Program-made: the position numbers and the translations under genes
Shown here: piece after piece, positions 24,615 through 32,212 of the stretch
Position numbering within the stretch: the first letter of the stretch is position 1
Layout of the letters: each line of letters begins with the position of its first letter
The notes under the pieces: generated by a model
The model's database searches: none
Seen by the model: the letters and a program-made list of their open reading frames with translations, nothing else
What the model was told of the DNA's origin: nothing
Source: Candidatus Kutchimonas denitrificans
GTDB taxonomy: Bacteria > Gemmatimonadota > Gemmatimonadetes > Palauibacterales > KS3-K002
Assembly: GCA_011774835.1 (NCBI GenBank)
Contig: JAACAK010000070.1
Coordinates: 1-41,616 of the forward strand
DNA length: 41,616 bases
Direction of reading: 5' to 3'

Positions 24615-25859
24615 TCACCCGTGCCGCACCCAGCGTATCAGCTCCGGCAGGGTTGGCCGCTTCCCGGTCATCAGCAGTCCCAACCGGTAGATCCGGCCGC
24701 CTACCCAGGCGACGATGACGATGGTGAACAGCTGCAGGGCGAACACGACCGGGATCTCCCACCCCCGAACCGCGCCCAGGATGTAACGGGCCAGGAAGAG
24801 GACCGGCGTGAAGAACGGGATCCACGACAGGACGATGGCGAGCGTGCTGCTCGGCGCGTCGAGCACCAGGATGATCAACAGGATCGGTATGATCGCGATG
24901 ATCGTCACCGGTATCTGGAGCTGCGAGGCCTCCTGCTCGCTGCTGGCGATGGCGCCGGCCGACGCGTACATGCCGCCGAACACGAAATAGCCGGTCACGA
25001 ACAGCCCGAGGAAGAGGATGAGCGTGTCGAGCCCGATAGGCAGGTCGCGCATCGCCTCTATGTCGGCGAACGCCTGCGCCGCGCCGGCGTAGACCAGGAA
25101 GACGGCGACCAGCATCAGCCAGATGCCGATCTGGGTCAGTCCCACCGCGCCCACGCCCAGCGTCTTGCCCAGCATCAACTGCCACGGCCGCACGCTCGAC
25201 AGGATGATCTCCACCGTCTTCGTCGCCTTCTCGGCCACCGCGGCCCGCAGCATCATCGAGCCGTAAAGCAGCACCACCGTGTATATGATCAGCCCCAGTA
25301 TGTGTGCCGCGACGACCGTCTGCCCCTGGTCGCGGGCCTTCCCCTCTGCGGTCACGCGGTAGGTCCTGAGCCGGGTCTGACGGGTGAGCTCCTGGGCGGC
25401 CCCCGGGTCGAGACCCAGCGAGCTGGCCCGCACCCGCTGCACCGCGGCGGTGATCGCCCCCGACAAACCCTCCGCCGGGCTTATCCCTTCCCGGGTCCAG
25501 TACTCCGCGCCGCCGCTCCCCAGCACATCGGCCGGCAGGTAGACGTAGCCGTCGAGCAGCCCGTCGATCACGCGTCGGCGCAGCTCCTCCCGCGGATCCG
25601 TCCCCGACTTCGGTGCCGGGATGAAGCGGAAGCGGCCGCCGGAGAAGGCGTCGGTCTCGAGAAGCTCGGGCAAGATGCGCCCGCTCTCATCGACCACGCT
25701 CACCCGCAGTGCGCGCTCCGCCTGTTGCGTGGCGAGGATGACCGGCAACGCCATGGCGCCGATCAGAAGCACGGGAGCGAGGAGCGTGGTCCAGATGAAC
25801 CACTTGCTCCGTACCCGGGCCACGTACTCGCGGCGAACGAGAGCCAGCAGCTTATCCAC
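24615..25859 (-). CDS. ABC-2 type exporter permease, NatB-like
   Basis: A 414-residue permease. It starts MDKLLALVRREYVARVRSKW, a standard ABC-2 N-terminus, with the first transmembrane helix at about 22-42, a large extracytoplasmic domain to about 175, and then five or more helices in the C-terminal half. The motif VAEKATKTVEIILSSVRPWQLMLGK is the conserved ABC-2 coupling region of NatB-like proteins. It overlaps the ATPase gene by 8 bp. NatAB of Bacillus exports sodium; that substrate is possible here, but not shown. Confidence 0.92.
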   Translation of the reverse strand: MDKLLALVRREYVARVRSKWFIWTTLLAPVLLIGAMALPVILATQQAERALRVSVVDESGRILPELLETDAFSGGRFRFIPAPKSGTDPREELRRRVIDGLLDGYVYLPADVLGSGGAEYWTREGISPAEGLSGAITAAVQRVRASSLGLDPGAAQELTRQTRLRTYRVTAEGKARDQGQTVVAAHILGLIIYTVVLLYGSMMLRAAVAEKATKTVEIILSSVRPWQLMLGKTLGVGAVGLTQIGIWLMLVAVFLVYAGAAQAFADIEAMRDLPIGLDTLILFLGLFVTGYFVFGGMYASAGAIASSEQEASQLQIPVTIIAIIPILLIILVLDAPSSTLAIVLSWIPFFTPVLFLARYILGAVRGWEIPVVFALQLFTIVIVAWVGGRIYRLGLLMTGKRPTLPELIRWVRHG

Positions 25860-26772
25860 GGGCCCTCGCGACGAAGATCTCGTGCAGCGACGGCTCGCTG
25901 ACCTCGAAGCGGCTCACGACCACGTCGGCGCGGATCGCCCGCTGCAGCAATTCCTGGGGCTCGACCCCGTCGGCCAGCGCGACGGCCAGGTGCGTGCCGT
26001 TGTCCTGCACCCCCGCGACCAGCGACCGGTCGTCGAGGAAGCTCAGGTCTCCGTCGCCGGCGAAGAGGACCCGGCGCTGTCCTTCCTGCCAGGCGTCGCG
26101 CTTGATCTCCTTCAGCGTCCCGTCCAGCACCTTGCTGGCCTGGCGGATCATCACGACCCGTTCACAGATCCGTTCAGCCTGGTCCATGTTGTGAGTCGAA
26201 AACAAGACGGTGGCGCCCCGGTCGCGCTCCTCGAGCACGATCTGCTTCAACAGATCGACGTTCAACGGATCGAGCCCCGAGAACGGCTCATCGAGGACCA
26301 GCAGCTCGGGCTCGTGCAGCACCGTCCCGATGAACTGGACCTTCTGCTGCATCCCCCGCGACAGGTCCTGCACGCGCTTGTCCGCCCACGCGCCGAGCTC
26401 CAGTCGGTCGAGCCAGGCGACGGCCCGCGCCTCCGTCTCTTGCCGATCCGCCCCCTTGATCGCTCCCAGGAAGACCAGATGCTCGAGAACCCTCATCTTG
26501 GGATAGAGCCCACGCTCCTCCGGCAGGTAGCCGATCCGATCGCGGACCTCCGGGGTCAGCCGGCCGCCCAGCACCTCGACGCTCCCCCGATCGGCGCCGA
26601 TGATGTCGAGCAGGATGCGGATCGTGGTGGTCTTGCCGGCGCCGTTGGGACCCAGCAGGCCGCAGATCGTGGCGCGCGGGACTTCGAGGTCGAAGTCGTC
26701 CACGGCCAGCTTCGATCCGTAGCTTTTGCGGATGCCCTGCAACCTCACGGCGTGGCCGTTCGGTGAGTTCAT
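25852..26772 (-). CDS. ABC exporter ATPase, NatA-like
   Basis: A 306-residue ATPase that pairs with the overlapping permease. Walker A is GPNGAGKT at 41-48, the signature LSRGMQQK at 137-144 and Walker B LLVLDEP at 157-163. The C-terminal extension of about 90 residues, ending SEPSLHEIFVARARG, is typical of the NatA/YhaQ group. There is no Shine-Dalgarno. The sequence TAGCAT, 8 nt before the ATG, and TTGCCA a further 18 bp upstream look like a promoter of a leaderless message. It is divergent from the NhaP-like gene. Confidence 0.94.
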   Translation of the reverse strand: MNSPNGHAVRLQGIRKSYGSKLAVDDFDLEVPRATICGLLGPNGAGKTTTIRILLDIIGADRGSVEVLGGRLTPEVRDRIGYLPEERGLYPKMRVLEHLVFLGAIKGADRQETEARAVAWLDRLELGAWADKRVQDLSRGMQQKVQFIGTVLHEPELLVLDEPFSGLDPLNVDLLKQIVLEERDRGATVLFSTHNMDQAERICERVVMIRQASKVLDGTLKEIKRDAWQEGQRRVLFAGDGDLSFLDDRSLVAGVQDNGTHLAVALADGVEPQELLQRAIRADVVVSRFEVSEPSLHEIFVARARG

Positions 26773-26780
26773 GAGTCGCG

Positions 26781-26810
26781 ATGCTAAGCCGGTGCGGGTG
26801 GGTCTGGCAA
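26781..26810 (-). promoter_or_regulatory. Promoter of the NatAB-like operon, probably leaderless
   Basis: Minus-strand TTGCCA (26810-26805), 18-bp spacer, TAGCAT (26786-26781), then 8 nt to the ATG. Transcription would start at or next to the start codon. Confidence 0.55.
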
Positions 26811-26847
26811 GACGCGTCCGTCACTGTCGCGCCGCGGCCGGGCGCTC

Positions 26848-26853
26848 TAGCTT
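26848..26853 (+). promoter_or_regulatory. -10 element of the NhaP-like gene
   Basis: TAGCTT lies exactly 8 nt before the ATG at 26862, mirroring the divergent gene. No good -35 is seen. Confidence 0.4.
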
Positions 26854-26861
26854 ATCGGCCA

Positions 26862-28481
26862 ATGGGAGACCCTGCGCTCTTCGTCGAGTTGCTGCTCATC
26901 GCCACGATCGTGGCGATCCTGGTGCAGCACGTTCGACTGCCCTACACCCTGGCCCTCGTCCTCGCCGGCGTCGCCGTGGGGCTGGCCCTCCAGGTCCCGG
27001 AACTGCCGGTCGATCCCCATCTCTGGCTGCTCCTCTTCCTGCCGCCGCTGCTGTTCGAAGGGACCATCAACATGGACCTCGAAGTGCTGCGACGCTACGC
27101 CACGCCCGTGGGGACGCTGGCGCTGCTCGGCACGCTGATCCAGGTCACCCTGCTCTCCGCCGCCTTCCATTACCTGCTGGGCTTCCCGCTCGTGCTGGCG
27201 ACGCTGCTCGGGGTGATCCTGAGCCCGACCGACCCCGTCTCGGTGCTGTCGCTGTTCAAGGAGCACGGCGCCTCGCGCGGGCTGCAGACGATCGTGGAAG
27301 GCGAGTCGGTATTCAACGACGGGATCGCGGTGGTCCTGTATCTCATCGTGCTGCAGCTGCTGAGCGGCGAGGCGGTCACGGTGATGGGCGGCACGATAGA
27401 GTTCGTCAAGGTGGTCGCGGGCGGTGGCCTGGTCGGCATCGTGCTGGGCTACCTCACGCACCGACTCTACAGCGTGATCGACGATCACCTGATCGAGGTC
27501 GGATTGTCGGTCGTGCTGGCTTACGGCTCTTTTCTGGTCGCCGAGCGGCTCGAGGTCTCCGGAGTGATCGCGGTGGTGGTTGCGGGGCTGATCATCGGCA
27601 ACTACGGCCGCATCTTCTCCATGAGCCCCAGCACGCGCCTCAGCCTGAAGCACTTCTGGGAGGTCGGGGCGTTCCTGATCAACGGGCTCCTCTTCCTGCT
27701 GATCGGGCTGAGCGTCGAGCGCGGCCAGCTTCTCGAGGGCGCCGGGGAGATCGCGATCGTCTTCGCGATCATGGCCGTGGGCCGGGGGCTCGCCGTCTAC
27801 GGCCTGCTGAGCGGCTACAAGGCGCTGGCCGACCGGTTCTTTCCGGGCGCCTGGATCCACGCGGTCAATTGGGCGGGCCTGCGCGGGAGCATCCCCGTCG
27901 CCCTCGCCCTGGGGCTCCCGGCCGACGTGCCCCAACTGGCGCGCCTCAAGACCATCACGCTGGGGGCGGTCTTCCTCTCGCTGATGGTCCAGGGGCTGAC
28001 GATCAAGCCGCTGATGAGCCGTCTCGGCTTGCTGCGCCGCACGAGCGAGCAGGAGGAGTTCGAACGAGCGCAGGGACAGGCGATGGCGGCCCGGGCGGCG
28101 CTGTCCGAGCTGGAGGTGTTGAACCAGCGAGGAGAGATCTCGGAGCGGTTGTACCGGAAGCTGAACCGTTACTTCGAGCGCAAGCGTGCCGAGGCGACGG
28201 CGACGCTGGGGCTGATGACCGAGGATTACGGCGCCGTGCGTCGCCGTCAGCTGGGACGGGTCAGCACGCAGCTGTTCGCGGCGGAGCGAGCGGCCTTGAA
28301 CGAGGCGCTGCGGCGCGGGCTGTTGAGCGAGGAGGTCTGGGGCGAGCTGAAGCAGGATGTCGACGCGCGGCTGGTCGAGGGCGAGGAGGTCGGGTGGGAG
28401 CAGCTCTGGCAGGAGGAGAGCGTCGACCTGGACGAGGACACGTCGCCTGGCCAGCGGCCGGACGACGATCGTTACAGCTGA
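26862..28481 (+). CDS. NhaP-type (CPA1) Na+/H+ antiporter with long C-terminal tail
   Basis: A 539-residue monovalent cation/proton antiporter of the CPA1 group. Motifs are LPPLLFEGTINMD, GVILSPTDPVSVLSLFKEHG and GESVFNDGIAVVLY (the ion-binding ND region), and NWAGLRGSIPVALALGLP. About 12 helices span residues 5-395. From about 400 the tail is soluble, charged and helical (EQEEFERAQGQAMAARAALS and GEISERLYRKLNRYFERKRA), ending in acidic residues; such tails can regulate transport. A longer frame begins at 26781, but the family-like start MGDPALFVELL and the -10 element argue for 26862. It is followed 28 bp later by a small membrane protein on the same strand. Confidence 0.92.
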   Translation: MGDPALFVELLLIATIVAILVQHVRLPYTLALVLAGVAVGLALQVPELPVDPHLWLLLFLPPLLFEGTINMDLEVLRRYATPVGTLALLGTLIQVTLLSAAFHYLLGFPLVLATLLGVILSPTDPVSVLSLFKEHGASRGLQTIVEGESVFNDGIAVVLYLIVLQLLSGEAVTVMGGTIEFVKVVAGGGLVGIVLGYLTHRLYSVIDDHLIEVGLSVVLAYGSFLVAERLEVSGVIAVVVAGLIIGNYGRIFSMSPSTRLSLKHFWEVGAFLINGLLFLLIGLSVERGQLLEGAGEIAIVFAIMAVGRGLAVYGLLSGYKALADRFFPGAWIHAVNWAGLRGSIPVALALGLPADVPQLARLKTITLGAVFLSLMVQGLTIKPLMSRLGLLRRTSEQEEFERAQGQAMAARAALSELEVLNQRGEISERLYRKLNRYFERKRAEATATLGLMTEDYGAVRRRQLGRVSTQLFAAERAALNEALRRGLLSEEVWGELKQDVDARLVEGEEVGWEQLWQEESVDLDEDTSPGQRPDDDRYS

Positions 28482-28509
28482 GCGAGTAGCAGAGGCAAGG
28501 AGACGAGCG

Positions 28510-28779
28510 ATGGCCGAGAGGAGACAGAGGATCTGGCGCTGGGTGCTGGTGCGGCTGGTCATCCTGGCGGTCGGGTTCGCGGCGGGCTACTACGTCCGCG
28601 ACCGCCACTACGATGAGCTGCAGGAGCGCTACGAGCGGGTCGAGGCGGCGTACGAGGAGGCGCGGGAGGACCTGGAGCGTCTCAGGGAGACGGGCGAAGA
28701 AGCGGTGGACCGGACGCGGCGCGCGGCGGAGGAGATGCAGAAGGCGGCGGAAGCGATCGACGATACGAGCGGCAATTGA
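28510..28779 (+). CDS. Small single-pass membrane protein with coiled coil
   Basis: An 89-residue hypothetical protein. One transmembrane helix (about 10-28, WVLVRLVILAVGFAAGYYV) is followed by a charged heptad-like coiled coil (about 35-80, ELQERYERVEAAYEEAREDL onward). The start at 28510 is supported by AAGGAG 8 nt upstream; a longer frame upstream is a shadow of the NhaP-like gene. It lies 28 bp downstream of that gene and is probably cotranscribed with it. Function is unknown; a partner of the antiporter or an envelope spacer are both possible. Confidence 0.8.
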   Translation: MAERRQRIWRWVLVRLVILAVGFAAGYYVRDRHYDELQERYERVEAAYEEAREDLERLRETGEEAVDRTRRAAEEMQKAAEAIDDTSGN

Positions 28780-28814
28780 GACTTCCCTCTTGCGAATTGG
28801 GGAAGCGGTAATTC

Positions 28815-28834
28815 GAGGTCAGAATCTCGACCTC
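28815..28834. repeat. Hairpin and GAATTC-word repeat in a convergent gap
   Basis: GAGGTC (28815-28820) and GACCTC (28829-28834) flank an 8-nt loop. The surrounding 95-bp gap is built from GAATT/CGAATTCCG words. It lies between convergent genes and may act as a weak bidirectional terminator. Confidence 0.45.
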
Positions 28835-28874
28835 AGAATGCCGAATTCCGAACTCCCGCTGTTTCCCCCCGGAC

Positions 28875-29732
28875 CTAGGCGAGCAGCATGAGTGCTGCCA
28901 GTCCTGCCCCGACGAGGACGATCAGCCACGTGACGATCCGGCTGCGGCCCGTGCTGCGGGCGGGCACCGTGGGTGCGTCGGGCACGGCGCTACGGATCGG
29001 GGTCACCTCCGTCGCGGGCACGATCTCTTCGGCTTTGAGCGGGCGGCGCGCGAAGGTGAACTCGTAGTCGCCGATGCCGACCTTGTCGCCGACCCGGAGC
29101 CGGTAAGGTCCATCGATCGGCCGCCCGTTGACCCGGGTCGAGGTGCGGCCCAGGCAACGCAGCAGGTAGGCGCCGCGGCTGAATGTGATCTCGGCGTGCA
29201 GGCGCGACACCGATGGGTCGGGAATGATCAGGTCGCACCGCTTCTCGCGCCCGATTCGAAAACCGCTCCGGTCGATGATGTACGCCTGGTTGTTGTCGAG
29301 CCGGCGCAGCACGGCGACGACCTTCACCTCGGGCTCGGGCGGAGTGGCGCGATGCATCAGCTCGGGATCGACGGCGGCCTTCCGGCCGTCGGACTCGACC
29401 TGGCCGGCCGCCAGCGCCGCGGGTGCCCGCCGCTCCATCTTGACGGTGGCTTCGCCGCCGTCGTCCAGATAGACCAGGGTCGAGCCGTTGAGTGAGAGCC
29501 GGTCCCCGTGGAACAGCGGTATGGGCTCGCGCGTCAGCGGGCGGCCGTTGATCACGACCCGACCGCTGTCGTCCGGCGTCCAGGCGAACGCGCCCACGGT
29601 CTCCACGCTGATGGTGAGGTGATGGTCGTCCTCGAGGCTGGAGAGGCGGATGTTCGCCCAATCGCCAGATCCCAGAACGTTGTCGCCTTCGCGCAACCTG
29701 TACAGGTTACCCTTGAATTCTATGAAAGGCAC
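28875..29732 (-). CDS. Tail-anchored protein with two FHA-like domains
   Basis: A 285-residue protein. Residues 145-230 are a good FHA domain: FRIGRE (158-163), SVSRLHAE (174-181) and VNGRPI (201-206) carry the Gly-Arg, Ser-Arg-x-x-His and Asn-Gly residues that bind phosphothreonine. Residues 1-90 look like a degenerate FHA domain (NVLGSGDWANIRL, INGRPLTREP, GDRLSLNG) without the SRxxH motif. A single C-terminal helix (266-284) after a proline-rich linker predicts tail anchoring, with the FHA domains in the cytoplasm. The start is GTG with AGGAG 12 nt upstream. FHA proteins read Ser/Thr kinase signalling; no kinase is in the window. It is divergent from the first pilin cassette, but a functional link is only conjecture. 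Confidence 0.88.
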   Translation of the reverse strand: MPFIEFKGNLYRLREGDNVLGSGDWANIRLSSLEDDHHLTISVETVGAFAWTPDDSGRVVINGRPLTREPIPLFHGDRLSLNGSTLVYLDDGGEATVKMERRAPAALAAGQVESDGRKAAVDPELMHRATPPEPEVKVVAVLRRLDNNQAYIIDRSGFRIGREKRCDLIIPDPSVSRLHAEITFSRGAYLLRCLGRTSTRVNGRPIDGPYRLRVGDKVGIGDYEFTFARRPLKAEEIVPATEVTPIRSAVPDAPTVPARSTGRSRIVTWLIVLVGAGLAALMLLA

Positions 29733-30189
29733 GGCTGCTCACGCTCCTGGCAAGGCGGCTGGGTAGGAGGCGTACTGCAGGGGGCTTTTCCCCTCCCGTA
29801 TCGTAAGATGCGGGAGGGGCGGATTCGTTAAGCCTCCTGTTGCAAGGGCGGGACCCGGGGTGCCAGGAAGGCTCAAGTCATTGGGGGCCGGCGATTTCCG
29901 GAACGCGCGCCGTCGCGGCCCGGGACCGCGCGTCTGGCGGAATGCAAATCGCCTTGCAACCCCCCACGGTCCGCCCGCTAGCTGGGGGCTTGGGCCCTCA
30001 TTGACCCGCCGCGGCGCGATTCCCATCTTGATCGGAGTCTCCCTCGCTGTGTCCGGCGGCGCATTCCCGCTCGAGTTCGAGCTGCCCGGGCTGACAGCCC
30101 ACAAGTGCAGGCGAAGTGCGGTGAGGGGCGCGTGACCCTCACCCCTCGACCTTACCTGCGGGGTTGCGCGCAAACTTCTGGAGAAGCCG
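29733..30189 (+). other. Gene-free leader region of pilin cassette A
   Basis: A 457-bp gap with no convincing ORF. It holds a 9-bp hairpin (29790-29798/29811-29819), an inverted motif TGCAA-N6-TTGCA (29943-29958), and an 8-bp hairpin GGTGAGGG/CCCTCACC (30120-30127/30136-30143). A weak promoter candidate is TTGACC (30001-30006), 17-bp spacer, CATCTT (30024-30029). No riboswitch class is recognised. Confidence 0.4.
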
Positions 30190-30789
30190 ATGGGTCGGAT
30201 CGAGCGGGGATTCACTCTGATCGAGGTCGTCGTGGTCATCATCGTGCTGGCGGTGGTCGCGTCGATCACCGTGCCGCGAGCGATCAAGGTGAGTCCGGCG
30301 CAGAAGGTGCAGCGCGCCGCTCTTTCTCTGACCCGCGACTTGGAGCAGCTTCGCATGCGGGCGATCGCCGCGAAGCGTCGAATCCGCGTTCACTTCTATC
30401 AGCCGCAGAATTTCTACTCCGCCTTCATGGACGTGACGACGGATCACGCGGGAACGATCGCGGAGACCGAGGAGGAGGCGCGGGCCGCCGGCCTGTTGAT
30501 CCGCGGCTCGAGCGGCGGCATCCCGGGCGTCGAGCTGCCGACTGGCGTGACGTTCGGCGCCGGCCTTGCGACGAGCGGGCCGCTGGGCGGCACGATCCCG
30601 GCCCCGATCGATCTGGAGAACGGTTATGTGGAGTTCGATGCTCGCGGCATGGTAATCCCCCCGGGCGAGGGAGGCGGAGCGATCTACCTGGAGCACGAGG
30701 AAGACCCGAACGCGGTGGCGGTCGTCACGATATCGGGCGCCAGCGCCTTCCGGGCGTATCGATACATCAACGGCGAGTGGGTCAAGTGA
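30190..30789 (+). CDS. FimT/GspH-like minor prepilin, cassette A
   Basis: A 199-residue type IV pilin-like protein with a classical class III signal, RGFTLIEVVVVIIVLAVVA: prepilin peptidase should cut after Gly7 and methylate Phe8, and Glu at +5 is present. The hydrophobic helix is followed by the GspH/FimT-type core with RDLEQLRMRAIAAKRRIRVHF and a C-terminal half containing GVELPTGVTFGAG. GGAG lies 6 nt before the ATG. It heads a four-gene cassette and overlaps the PilV-like gene (GTGA). It is paralogous to the gene at 34429. Predicted role: priming or tip component of a type IV pilus or pseudopilus; assembly genes are not in the window. Confidence 0.92.
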   Translation: MGRIERGFTLIEVVVVIIVLAVVASITVPRAIKVSPAQKVQRAALSLTRDLEQLRMRAIAAKRRIRVHFYQPQNFYSAFMDVTTDHAGTIAETEEEARAAGLLIRGSSGGIPGVELPTGVTFGAGLATSGPLGGTIPAPIDLENGYVEFDARGMVIPPGEGGGAIYLEHEEDPNAVAVVTISGASAFRAYRYINGEWVK

Positions 30790-31196
30790 TACCGGCGGCA
30801 CGGGTTCGATCCGAGTATGGATTCGGCATCGTCTCGGTGCTGGTCGCGATCGTTCTCATAGCGATCGGTGTGGTCGCGCTCTCCAGCTCCAGCGTCTTCA
30901 TGGTCTCGTTGCAGACCGACGCGGCGGAACGGTCGCGGGCCTCGGCGATCGGGGTCGCCTACATGGAGCGGGTGAAGACGCGGCCGCCGAGCGAGCTGGT
31001 GAGCGAGGACCCGGTCCGGGTGGACGAGACCGGGACGCCCGATCCGGATGGCGCGTTCGTGCGCCAACTCATCGTCAAGCCCGAGCCGGACCTGAACGAC
31101 GCGGTGCGGGCCACGGTCGAGGTCGTCTACCCCTCGGGCCTCGGCCGAACGCGCACCCTCGAGCTCGTCACCGTCATCTTCACGGGAGGCAGCTAG
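30786..31196 (+). CDS. PilV-like minor prepilin lacking Glu5, cassette A
   Basis: A 136-residue prepilin. The start is a GTG overlapping the preceding stop (GTGA), the same arrangement as in cassette B. The signal is SEYGFGIVSVLVAIVLIAIG, so the mature protein would start at Phe13, but residue +5 is Ser17, not the near-invariant Glu. A short C-terminal domain follows with IGVAYMERVKTRPPSELVSE and a region ending VEVVYPSGLGRTRTLELVTV. PilV/GspI-type proteins are minor pilins near the tip. A much longer frame that begins at 30105 is not supported before 30786. Confidence 0.85.
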   Translation: MIPAARVRSEYGFGIVSVLVAIVLIAIGVVALSSSSVFMVSLQTDAAERSRASAIGVAYMERVKTRPPSELVSEDPVRVDETGTPDPDGAFVRQLIVKPEPDLNDAVRATVEVVYPSGLGRTRTLELVTVIFTGGS

Positions 31197-32159
31197 ATGA
31201 GCCCCGCGGGCTCGCCCGGCCGGCACCGCTCGGGCTTCACCTTCATTGAGCTGATGATCGCGCTGACGCTCGGCGTCATCGTCCTCGCCGCCGCCGTCGG
31301 CTTCGTTCTGCGCGAGATGCGCGGTATGGCCGGCAGCGAGATCCGTCAGAGCTTGGCCCGCAACGGCCGCTACATCGGCGTCTCGCTGCGCCACGACGTT
31401 CAGCGGGCGGGGATCGAGCTGACCAGCTCGCGCAGCTTCGGAACCGTCGCGGTGTGGCCGGGGACTTTCGGCGATACGCTGGTCGTGCTGCACATCCCGT
31501 ACGAGCCCGATCTGGCGCCGCCCCACTCGCTGATCCCGCCCGCCGGCAGCACCAACCCGCTGCCGCCCGGCGGCACCTGCGGGCTCCGCTGCCTCGACTT
31601 GCTGAAGCGTCCACCAACGGCCGCGGAGCTGGAGATCCGGCCCGGCGATCTGGCCCGCCTGCAGATTCCGGGCAAGCGGCAGCTGATCATGGTCCAGGAG
31701 GTCGAGATCACGTCGGACACCTCGTTCCAGGTCAGGTTCACGGAGATCGACACCTTGCTGCATCAGCCGGCGAGCATGACCGACGGCATGCTGCTCGACC
31801 AGTTCGGCACCTTCGTTCAGGAGATCACGCCGGTGATGTACTATCTGGACGGCGCCGGACAGCTGATGCGATCATCGCGGCTCAACATGGACGGCTCGCC
31901 GGATGGCCACGTGCTGGCCTACGGAGTGAAGCAGTTCGATGTCAGGCTGCTGTTCGCGGATGGCGACGAGCACGAGCGCGCCGAGCCGCTCGACACGGAC
32001 GACACCAACGACTACGACGACATCGTGGCGGTGTCGGTTCGCGTGACGGTGCAGGCGGAGCGGGCCGACATCCGGGTGAACCGGGGCGAGCTGCTGGAAC
32101 GGACGTACGAGTGGACGATCGCACCCCGCAACCTGCGATACGAGAAATTCAAGCTGTGA
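31197..32159 (+). CDS. PilW-like minor prepilin, cassette A
   Basis: A 320-residue prepilin with the signal RSGFTFIELMIALTLGVIVL (Glu +5 present). The ATG directly follows the TAG of the PilV-like gene, and GGGAGG is 7 nt upstream. The large C-terminal part has a conserved CGLRC (CxxxC) pair, a GDLARLQIPGKRQLIMVQEV strand region and an acidic DTDDTNDYDDIVAVSVRVTV segment, ending IAPRNLRYEKFKL. These features are shared with the gene at 35448. The CxxxC pair may form a disulfide. PilW/GspJ-like proteins belong to the tip complex. Confidence 0.9.
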   Translation: MSPAGSPGRHRSGFTFIELMIALTLGVIVLAAAVGFVLREMRGMAGSEIRQSLARNGRYIGVSLRHDVQRAGIELTSSRSFGTVAVWPGTFGDTLVVLHIPYEPDLAPPHSLIPPAGSTNPLPPGGTCGLRCLDLLKRPPTAAELEIRPGDLARLQIPGKRQLIMVQEVEITSDTSFQVRFTEIDTLLHQPASMTDGMLLDQFGTFVQEITPVMYYLDGAGQLMRSSRLNMDGSPDGHVLAYGVKQFDVRLLFADGDEHERAEPLDTDDTNDYDDIVAVSVRVTVQAERADIRVNRGELLERTYEWTIAPRNLRYEKFKL

Positions 32160-32212
32160 GATCTGCCCGTTGTGAGCGAGAAGACCATCCTCGTGCGAAG
32201 GAGGAATCGAAG

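Noticed and set aside
29870..29900. FliA (sigma28)-like promoter TCAAGTC...GGCGATTT upstream of pilin cassette A
   Set aside because: The -10 half matches poorly and the site is 300 bp from the gene; no flagellar genes are present to support it.
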